Below, in pieces: positions 55,709 through 64,000 of a stretch of 64,000 nt of DNA (positions are counted from its first letter, which is position 1; each line of letters starts with the position of its first letter). The stretch is from Plasmodium coatneyi (taxonomy: Eukaryota; Apicomplexa; Aconoidasida; Haemosporida; Plasmodiidae): NCBI RefSeq assembly GCF_001680005.1, contig NC_033563.1, forward strand, positions 1,612,001 to 1,676,000, written 5' to 3'. Below the pieces are notes generated by a model that searched no databases, was not told the DNA's origin, and saw only the letters and a program-made list of their open reading frames with translations. The translations under genes and the position numbers were made by a program.

Positions 55709-57954
55709 CTTTTCCCTCGGGGTGCAGCTATTGGGATATGCCCCTATGCAGCTACTTCTTAACACCTCTATCGAATTGTGCGGGTCGGTTGGAACACCAG
55801 TTAGTCCCTCTTGGGATGGACGATAGGAAAGCTTCACTAAACTTGGAGCGCAGAACGAGGAAACAGGCCAGCCACGCGCGTGCGTATTCGCAGGGCCAAG
55901 CCTTCAAATATATATGTATAAACCGTTCACCTATACATGCATATGTATACGTTCTCTTTTCCGCGTTCTTGCCAAACGTGTACCAAAGGGAAACAACTCT
56001 TTCCCTGCGTCACAAAAAGGGTTTAAGAAAAAAAAATCATAAAAAATGGAGCACAGCTCAAGGCAAAAACGTACATATATGCGATATAGCTCCCGGCGGC
56101 AATTGCTAATTTGGCATTTTGCTAAAACGGGAAAGGCAAAAAATGGGGCCTTCTTCGCATAACGTGGGGTAGGTAAATTATCAAAGCGTGTATGTACAAT
56201 CTGATGAGGCAACTTTTTTGAAGGCGTCGAAGAAAAATATAGAGAATATAAAAAAAGGGATCCTTTGAAAAAGAATTCACCTTATAAAATATGTAGTAAG
56301 CCGTTCTTTTTTTTACCATGTAGTGGGTTCACGCGAGATGGTCGCAAAATTGTAATTATTCTTTTTTTAATCCTCTGCGAACTCGTTTCCTTTTTCACCT
56401 TGGCGTATGCAAAAATATGCTATACAAATGTATAACAACTTTTTCCGTTAGTTTTTTTATTTCCTCAACCCTGCCGTGTACCGCATGTGGGTAAAATTGA
56501 AGCACTTTTATTGTAGGGCCACCACTGGCATATGCCACTGCGCGTATAATTTGCTGCACTATATATTTTCCTTTTTCTTCCGGAGCCTTGATCCTATTTG
56601 CACTATAAAAATGTGGTGAAGTGGAATGCTTTTTTTTTTACTTCGTTGCTTATGTACGTATATACATTTGTATGAAAACTCCTATGGATGATTTTTTTTT
56701 TTTTTTTCCCTTTTCACTCTTTATGGGAACATTCCCTTGCGGTGGAGTGGTCTGATTATGCCTTATGGATATATCATGCGCAAAAAAAAAAAATCGGTTC
56801 ACATGTAGACGTGGAGAATATACCGACCGGTAGGCCAACAACATTAGGACGTCGGAACAGACTTAGCACTTGGAACGTGTGCACTGTCGTCAGGCAATAA
56901 GCCCCAAGTAGCTAGAATTCTTCGTTTTTATCCACACGTCGCTTCCCTCGCCCGTTAACCACTGTGCTAAAAGTTTTCACATTCAGTCATGTTCCTTTTC
57001 CTAGGGTGTAAACGCAACGCATGTATCGTCAAATTGCTTTTCAACCAAATGGTTTTTCACCTTCTTCCTACGTGCAGGTACGTATGTGAATATGTTACAT
57101 ACGCACCCCAGGGTAAGGAAAAAATGTCTGGCATCCGTGTAGAGGCAAACGGGGCTACACCGCGCAAAATGACGACGCACATTTTACCACACAGGTAACG
57201 CACGAATGGGGGGGAATTTCATTGGAAAATGGAAAAAAAAAAAAAAAAAAAAAAAAATGAGGACTTGAAGGGAAAGGCTTCTACTTCATTTTGCGAATAT
57301 TTTGTGAAGAAAGCGGAAAAGAAGGAAAGGCTACGAATTTTTTCCTTGTTGTGACTGGGAACAATTTTTTTTTTTTTAAAAATAACCCTCCACTGTTTAT
57401 TTATTCTTTTCTTTTGCACCCCTTGCGGCGTCCTTCCTCCATTTTGATAAGTAATTAATTATGCATGCACGTATGTAATTACTTCTCTTTTCACTTTGGT
57501 GTGTCTGTCCGGTGGAGGACAACGTAGGACCATGCTCCCAAGCGGCTATGCGCTGGTTTAGGCTCTTCACCTTTGCATCGAGCATGCTCAGTGACAACAC
57601 ATGAACGACATGAACCAGACAAACGTAATAGCAATTAATTCATCATTGAAACGTTAGCGTAAAGAAAAAAAAAAAAGGACATCCAGCTGGGAAGAACATC
57701 ACCTTTTAACAAACTTATGCTAAAGTAAAATAAGTGAATGGGGACGAATTCCTGGTGACCCCCCGTTGTGTGCAACCCAATATGTTTGCGGCAGGCGTAT
57801 GCATAAAAAGAAGCCTATACCGTTGGAGGGAAGAATGCGAATGTTGAGTCACTGACAGGTCTTTCCCCCCCGTTTGAAGATAGCACCCACTGAACCGTCT
57901 CACACGGATACACATACAATACACACCCATATATAGTTATATATACGTGGCACT
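55709..57954. other. Divergent intergenic region (eIF3D / MIC60-like)
   Basis: About 2.2 kb with both promoters. An A25-type run near 57233 and T-runs near 56690 and 57367. Short open frames here (for example 56688-56900, 56989-57198) show no family resemblance. No gene recognised. Confidence 0.6.
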
Positions 57955-60666
57955 ATGATACATTTGCGAGAAGCGCTGCGAAAGGGGGGAGCCATAAAAT
58001 ACATGAACCTTGTTGGAAGTAAGCGTATTGTATGGGGGAAGGAGCTGAACAGATTTTCCCCCATAGGCAACAGAAAATTGCACATTAAAAATTCGCCAAA
58101 TGGAGAACCACATGAAGATAACAACAGTGGTAACCATATTAGTGAAGAAAAAAAAAAAAATTATAATTTTTTCAAAAGTTTGTTTGTGGCAACATTTTTC
58201 TTTTACACTTGCTATGAGTGTTTGCACATTATGAAGGATCATGAACTGGTGAGGGAAAAAATAAAACAGCTTCCAGGGTTGTCTAACTTTATAGACTTAA
58301 AAATAATGCCTCTCCTAGTGTACTTGGATGGAATGGTTGACAAGATTAAGGGGTACCTACTGCTGATTGTAAAAAATGGCAATTATTATTCGCTTCATTT
58401 GTGGCGCTCATTAAAAGGGTTTATCTCGAAGCGTGATGACAAAAGCAGCATTCTTGTCGGTCCGGTTGAAAAGCGGGATTTGTCCGAGCAAGTTTCTTCG
58501 CTCAAGGGGGAGAGCAGCGTAGATGTTGCTGGTGAAGGTGGTGATGGTGAAGCAGGTACCGTTGGCACCGCTCCTACCGCAAACGTCCCCGAAGATAATT
58601 TTAAGGACGCCCACATTAAGGAGAAACCCTCCAGTGAACTGCACTCACTTATCAGCTTTGATGAGGGGGTGCATGGGGTTAATAACATGCCGGAAGAGGG
58701 GACCCATTACGAGGGCCTTCCCATACAAGGGACGCTGAAGGAAACGGAAGATGCGAATCCAGTTATGGAGACTTCTCTTAATGGCAACATAGAGGAGCAT
58801 CCCCCAAGTGATGACATAAAACTTGTCATGGATCTGCTGAACAAAGTAAACTCACCCGAGGGGAACGAAGAGGAAAATGTTCCTAATTTATATGGTGATG
58901 ATTTTACCAACCGTTGCCCCATCGATGGGTACGACGGCATGAGGACGGGGCAAACTACCATTGGGAATATATCCGATGGTGAAGTGACTGCTCATGGAGA
59001 GGACGAAATTGGTGGCACAGAAGATATGCTGCTAGTTGGACAAGTGGAAGAAATGGAAAGGGGGACGCATGGGCATGACAATCCGAATGGATATATTTCT
59101 GCAGATGGGGATGATAGCAGTAAAGGGAAGTATGACCGTGCTGATGTGCCGCCAATTTGGGAAGCGCAGCAACCCCCCTTAACCAGCAGTGTCGAGGAGA
59201 CCCAAAAATTATTCGCAGATGGAGCGTTTACTGTAACGGAAGAGACGCACGATGAGGAGAACAGAGAGGAATGTTACACTAATACGCATAGACAAAGCGC
59301 GCAAAACTTAATAGAAGGTAAAGAAGTGTGCAGAGAAGGGCAGAAAAAGGATGAAGACGAAGAGAAACAAAGTACGTACGAGATAGATGCGGAAATTTCA
59401 CCCCCAAGTGATTATAACCCCATCGAAGAGGAAGACACAACTGAGGGATGCGAACCGTGGGCAGAGGCAAAGGGCAGTAATCATAGTGACGATCAGTACA
59501 ATCCTAACGCACCACAGAGGAACCCCCAGAGTGGCAAACGCATCAAAGCAGTAATAGCAGAGGGACAATTGGAAATCCCGCTGATCGATAGGGAGGTAAA
59601 AGGAATTGTAAAAAGTGAAGTTCAAAAATTTAAAGGCGAAATTGAAGACCTATCCAAAGAAGAGCTAAAGGATAAAATAATCACCATGTTCTTAAACGAG
59701 TTGATAACAAAAAAATATAAAAACATATTGATGGAGGAAGAAAAGGAAGCACTGAAAAGGGTCCTGACGGTTAAGTATAATGATATATATCTGAGAGAAA
59801 AAAAAAAAATGAAAAAAAAATTACACAAATGTATTAGGAAGAAACTAAAGGAGGCAGAAATGCTGCTAAAGAAGAGTTACGAAAGCGAAAAGGAAATATT
59901 TTCACGTCTAATGAGAAATCAAAAAAAGGAAGAGGTCAAAATGGAAAAAAATAAAATAGCAGATGAATTAAATAGGGTCAGGGAAAACTACCTCAGTAAA
60001 ATAAATTCCTACGCATGTGATGTTGATGCTATGAAGGACAATCACTTTAGGGAGAAAGTGAAAATGGAGAAACTAGAGACTATAAACGATATACAAAATA
60101 AACTGGTTTATTTGCAGAACTGTATTATTCAAGATTTATCCATTGAATCTATTTTAACAGATTTAAAAAGATACTTTAAAAAAGATCCATTCCTGGACAC
60201 GGTATTCACTACGCTGCCGGATAACTTCTTCTCCCATACATTCAAACCGACACCGAACAACATGGAAAAAATGAAAAAAGAATTTTACATTTTATACAAA
60301 GAAGGGGTGAAAGAAGCTTTCACACAACATAATGAGAATTATTTGTTAAAAAAAATCATGGGTAGGGTTGCTTCCTTTTTTTACTTAAATTATGAACCGA
60401 AAATGAGCATCCTTTTGCATCGGGCACTGAAGGATGATTGTGCTTTAAAATCTAACTTGGTACATTTGTCATACGCCTTAAGTAGCGTGCAACAAAATCA
60501 GTTTGTCGATGCTCTGCGCTATATTGATGAGCTCACCGGCACCTGCAAAAATACGTTTTTGCCCTTCAGCGAGCACGTCAGAAATGTGGTTCTCTTCAGA
60601 TACTACTTGCGGCTCGCTGTGTCCCGGCTGATGCTGGTCGGCAAGGCCTTGCGCCAGGTGGAGTAG
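57955..60666 (+). CDS. MIC60: MIC60/mitofilin-like protein (903 aa)
   Basis: Predicted inner mitochondrial membrane organiser of the MICOS complex. The first 40 residues are basic with amphipathic character (MIHLREALRKGGAIKYMNLV ... KRIVWGKELNRF), like a mitochondrial presequence. One transmembrane segment follows at about residues 72-92 (FFKSLFVATFFFYTCY). Residues 165-520 are acidic low complexity. A Lys/Glu-rich coiled coil spans about 540-720. The C-terminal ~180 residues are predicted helical and end with ALRYIDELTGTC ... RYYLRLAVSRLMLVGKALRQVE, which resembles the mitofilin signature (A...L..L.G ... W...ARL.LE....L). That order is the MIC60 architecture. The C-terminal match is weak by eye, so this could be another membrane-anchored coiled-coil protein. 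Single exon; start supported by the presequence. Confidence 0.6.
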   Translation: MIHLREALRKGGAIKYMNLVGSKRIVWGKELNRFSPIGNRKLHIKNSPNGEPHEDNNSGNHISEEKKKNYNFFKSLFVATFFFYTCYECLHIMKDHELVREKIKQLPGLSNFIDLKIMPLLVYLDGMVDKIKGYLLLIVKNGNYYSLHLWRSLKGFISKRDDKSSILVGPVEKRDLSEQVSSLKGESSVDVAGEGGDGEAGTVGTAPTANVPEDNFKDAHIKEKPSSELHSLISFDEGVHGVNNMPEEGTHYEGLPIQGTLKETEDANPVMETSLNGNIEEHPPSDDIKLVMDLLNKVNSPEGNEEENVPNLYGDDFTNRCPIDGYDGMRTGQTTIGNISDGEVTAHGEDEIGGTEDMLLVGQVEEMERGTHGHDNPNGYISADGDDSSKGKYDRADVPPIWEAQQPPLTSSVEETQKLFADGAFTVTEETHDEENREECYTNTHRQSAQNLIEGKEVCREGQKKDEDEEKQSTYEIDAEISPPSDYNPIEEEDTTEGCEPWAEAKGSNHSDDQYNPNAPQRNPQSGKRIKAVIAEGQLEIPLIDREVKGIVKSEVQKFKGEIEDLSKEELKDKIITMFLNELITKKYKNILMEEEKEALKRVLTVKYNDIYLREKKKMKKKLHKCIRKKLKEAEMLLKKSYESEKEIFSRLMRNQKKEEVKMEKNKIADELNRVRENYLSKINSYACDVDAMKDNHFREKVKMEKLETINDIQNKLVYLQNCIIQDLSIESILTDLKRYFKKDPFLDTVFTTLPDNFFSHTFKPTPNNMEKMKKEFYILYKEGVKEAFTQHNENYLLKKIMGRVASFFYLNYEPKMSILLHRALKDDCALKSNLVHLSYALSSVQQNQFVDALRYIDELTGTCKNTFLPFSEHVRNVVLFRYYLRLAVSRLMLVGKALRQVE

Positions 60667-63600
60667 GATAAGTGCCCCCACACTGGGTAGGTCATCGCAA
60701 AAGTGGTGCATTTTTTCACAAAGCTTTTTTTTTCTCGCGGTTAGAAAAACATACTATTAGTGATCCCCCCCCTTTGTCGCATGTAATGTGTGCGTGTACA
60801 AATTTTCCGCACGAAATGTGGGTTAAACGTATGGGTGCTTCTTATTTCCCTTGTTATGCGCTACATAAGGAGGCGAACGTATTGCCGGATCGATACCACC
60901 CATTTTTACTTCCCCAACATTATGCCCTAGGAGGGAAGGCAAGAACGATTATTGAACATGCGCACATAGGATGTGAACAAAAAAAAAAAAAAAAGGTGCC
61001 ATCAGATTATTACTAATGATGAGGTTATACCCATTTAAGGAGCAAAATGGTGTATGCTCACAAAAGAAAAATATAAAATATAACCCTTTTTATCTAATTC
61101 TCATTTTTTTTTTTTTTTTCTCAAGCACATCGACACCATCTCGAAATGGACGAGTTGGATGTGCATGGGAGAAATGCCCGAGTATATTTTTTTGTCGGTT
61201 CCCCTATTCGGCGAACGATTATTTTGTTATGTAATCTGCGAGGTGGTGCGCTAACGGTTACCCTCGTAAATAAGCATACACGATTTTTTTGTAACCTCCA
61301 AGCATATGTGTGAATAAACGCATTTGTTGAAAAAACAAAAAAATAATCATTTTTATCCAAATGTGCAACACACATTCCGACGTTGCAGTAACACGTTATG
61401 CATTCGCCATGTCGATTCATGAGCATGGGTACGGAGCTCCTTTTTTGCCACTCATTTTCCACGCTTTTTTTTTTTTTTTTTTCTGCAAAATTGTGCAATA
61501 ATGTCTCTTAATGTGAAACCAAATAAAGTTGCTTCCACATTGCAATTGCTAAAAGAAAATCTTCATAAGATTTTGTTGGTACGATTTTTCTGTGGACATA
61601 ATCCAAAGCTGCTTACTCGAAGTTATCGAATTTGCACGCGAATGCATGCACTGGATTAAGTGTTGGCCATACAAATGCAGAGGTTCACGAATGCAAGGAG
61701 GCATGTGGAGATGTGCAAATAAAAAAGGAAAATCGATCAAAAAGAGTCCTCCTCAGATGGTCAGACTTGGTGTGCGAACGAGTGCATTCCATCACACATG
61801 GGAATAATTTATATAAAAAAAACAAAAATATGTACAAATTAGCATATATTTATTAGTATATACATAAAAGGGCACAAACGTATAAATATATGATCATACA
61901 AACCGACCCATTCTCAATTTTGCAAATGCCCCAATGTGCACTAAAAAAAAAAAAAAAAAAAAAGAGAGCCATATGGGGCGACTTCCTGGGCGTAAGCCTT
62001 AAATCGATCAGTACTGCATGCTCCGATGGTTATGCACCAAGAACTGCAGATCCATTACACACCTAAGCAAATGCTTTGAGAACTCCGCAAAACGGGAGGT
62101 ACATTACCAATAGGCTAGAGTGTTATGTACTACGGTTGCACATAATAACGGAGGAAGCGTAAGCATGTTCTCTTGACCCTTTGGTTGTGGGCATGGTCGC
62201 TTTTTGACTATTCAGTTATGCTGTGATTAAGCCACAAATTAATCACTTTTTTATACAAAAAGGTTTTACAATATTCCTTGCACTTTTGCGTGGAATGCGC
62301 AGTAGGCTCTGGTGCACGGAGGTAAAAAATGCCATGAGGTCACTTAATGGAATAAGGAGGCATAACGAAGGAGTGTGGCCTCAAATTTTGTGTAGCAAAA
62401 CCGCGCATAAAAGAAACAGGCACTTACTTATAAGGATTCGTGATGAATACACAAGTGCATAATTTATGCGCTACCCCGGTAAAGAAAAATTCGAAGCGGT
62501 GCATTGCAAAATAAAATAAGAAAAAAAAAAAAAAAAAAAAAAAAACGGTATCGTGCTGGCACTTACATGCGTTTCGTTTTCGCTTCGATATTACACACGT
62601 GAATACATAGTTGTGCGTTTCAAAAAAAAGAACAAATAACACTTAAAGAGGGAGAATAAAATTTGTACGCCATTTTGTAAGAAGTTGTTTTTCCTTTTTG
62701 CCATTTAGCAGAATTCCTTTCGTAAATAATTCTTTTTTTTTATTTGAGTCCACTTCTCTCCTCATTTGTGCATGCAGTTTTTTTTTTTTTTTGTCCCTAC
62801 ACCCGTTTGTCATAAAAAAATATTTACACAATACACTTGCACCTTATGTATGCAAATTGGTCCACTATTGAGGGAGTAAAGGGGTTACTAAAATTCTAGA
62901 ATTGATGGAAAAAAATAATAATAATAAATAATGTGTTAAAGTTTCGAACGAAAAGTTGTTCAAAAAGGTAAGTCCCCCTATGCAGCACCCTTACTGCACC
63001 TTTCCAATATTAGTACAGAAATATGCCAAATGGAAATATGACCATTTATCATTCGTATGCATTTATTCCTGGGGTGTTTTGATAAATTTCTTGGAGCCTA
63101 ATTTCTTATTTTGGAGGTTAACCTGTTATTCCTTAGGGTAATCAACAGGTGGAAGCATTTTGGCATATTACCCCCTCTCAGTCGCCACGCCCTAGAACAA
63201 TACTGTGCACAAGGGCATCATGCCAGATAATTCTTTAACCCGGGTGTTCCTCTTTTATATTCTTATTTGGGTCACATCACTTGGCACGGCCATTCGTATG
63301 TAGTGAAAACGCTCTCTTCGTGGTAAAAGGTGTGTTACAAAAAAGGTGCTACTTCCCTAGAACAAGGCTTCTTCCTCTTTGTACAAAAAAGTGCACGGGA
63401 GAATAAACTTAACGGGGGAATTGAAAAATCATGAAGTCCTATTAACGTACGGGTAGACGTGCAAAATGCGTCATGGTTTTTTTTCCCCTGGAAGAAGTTT
63501 ACACCTCGACCAAGTAAACTATATTGTGATAACTTCTGTTCGGCGAAAAGAATCGCCTCGAAAGGTGCAAACGGTGGCGATCGATGGAAGAACGGTTTCA

Positions 63601-64000
63601 CTGGGGTGCTTCAACATGTAAGCAATCTAATTCCCTTTCTGTGAATTTAAAAAAGAGCACATGTTGCTTAATTATAAAAAGATTTAGGACGTACCTTGCG
63701 GAAGCAAGGAGAATCGATCTATTTGGCAACAAATAGTCTTCGTGCCACATTACCTAAATGGACGCGCTTAAATATACAAAATTTCGAGCGACACGAAGGA
63801 AAGATTGCATAGTGCTTTTCAACGTACGCATTGACGTGAGTTAATAAGGGCAGTTAATGTGGTTTGATGTGGTTCAACGTGGTTTAGTGCGTTTTGACGC
63901 AGTTTGGAGGGATTTGGCATGCTTTTATGTGGTTCGACGCAGAGTGACGTGTCGTGATGTGGCACGATGATGATGTGCATTAATTGATATGCCTTTTTGA
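60667..64000. other. Right-end region without a recognised gene
   Basis: 3' UTR of the MIC60-like gene followed by about 3 kb of noncoding-looking DNA with homopolymers (A15 near 60979, T17 near 61467, A20 near 61944, A25 near 62520). A GC-richer block at 61966-62225 and a coding-like frame at 61592-61807 are discussed in findings. The last 150 bases carry irregular GTGGTTTGATGTGGTTCAACGTG-like repeats (about 63855-63975). The next gene presumably starts beyond the window. Confidence 0.5.
63855..63975. repeat. Degenerate TGTGGTTYGACG repeat at right edge
   Basis: About ten imperfect 10-12 bp units (ATGTGGTTTG, ATGTGGTTCA, ACGTGGTTTA, ACGCAGTTTG, ATGTGGTTCG) in tandem. Noncoding; may continue beyond the window. 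Confidence 0.65.

Noticed and set aside
56688..56900. Peptide RLSTWNVCTV resembling a retrotransposon endonuclease motif
   Set aside because: Ten residues only, no flanking reverse transcriptase or endonuclease sequence, and Plasmodium genomes lack such elements; coincidence.

Overview
The window reads as nuclear DNA of a malaria parasite of the Plasmodium knowlesi / P. coatneyi type. Coding regions have balanced composition with Asn/Lys/Ser-rich insertions, and intergenic DNA is full of long dA:dT tracts. Short introns are typical of the genus. The decisive evidence is at the left end: the 5' part of a multi-exon SICAvar-type variant antigen gene lies beside an internal block of telomere-like GGGTTYA repeats, an arrangement characteristic of P. 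knowlesi and its close relatives. I cannot separate the candidate species from sequence alone.

Layout. 1-3957: SICAvar gene on the minus strand, with four exons reconstructed and the 3' end cut off by the window edge. 4061-4300: possible antigen-gene relic. 4951-5868: interstitial telomere-like array. 5869-9785: gene desert between the variable locus and the conserved core. From 9786 onward the genes are conserved housekeeping or regulatory genes: beta-tubulin (+, 3 exons), a triple CCCH zinc-finger protein (-), a GPHR/GTG-family multipass membrane protein (-), 26S proteasome ATPase RPT2 (+, 2 exons), a seven-exon gene that I reconstruct as the sigma subunit of the AP-5 adaptor complex (-), a FEN1/XPG-like nuclease (+), a giant multi-PHD-finger protein (-) split in this sequence by a 27-base homopolymer, a histone deacetylase fused to an inositol polyphosphate kinase domain (-), eIF3 subunit D (-), and a MIC60/mitofilin-like protein (+). 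From memory, this order resembles a block of P. falciparum chromosome 10; I could not check it.

Themes. Two large chromatin regulators (the PHD protein and the class II HDAC-IPK fusion) are neighbours on one strand, about 27-40 kb from a variant antigen locus. In P. falciparum the presumed orthologues work in GCN5-type complexes and in heterochromatin-based antigen silencing. The least expected item is the AP-5 sigma candidate at 25999-27384. All its exons are 122 nt or shorter, so it is invisible as a long open frame, yet spliced in silico it gives a 203-213 residue protein with the family's characteristic C-terminal blocks.

Limits. Splice sites were placed by eye from reading-frame continuity and GT/AG context. 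Family assignments are from recalled motifs, not database searches. No tRNA, rRNA, CRISPR array, transposon or centromere was recognised.
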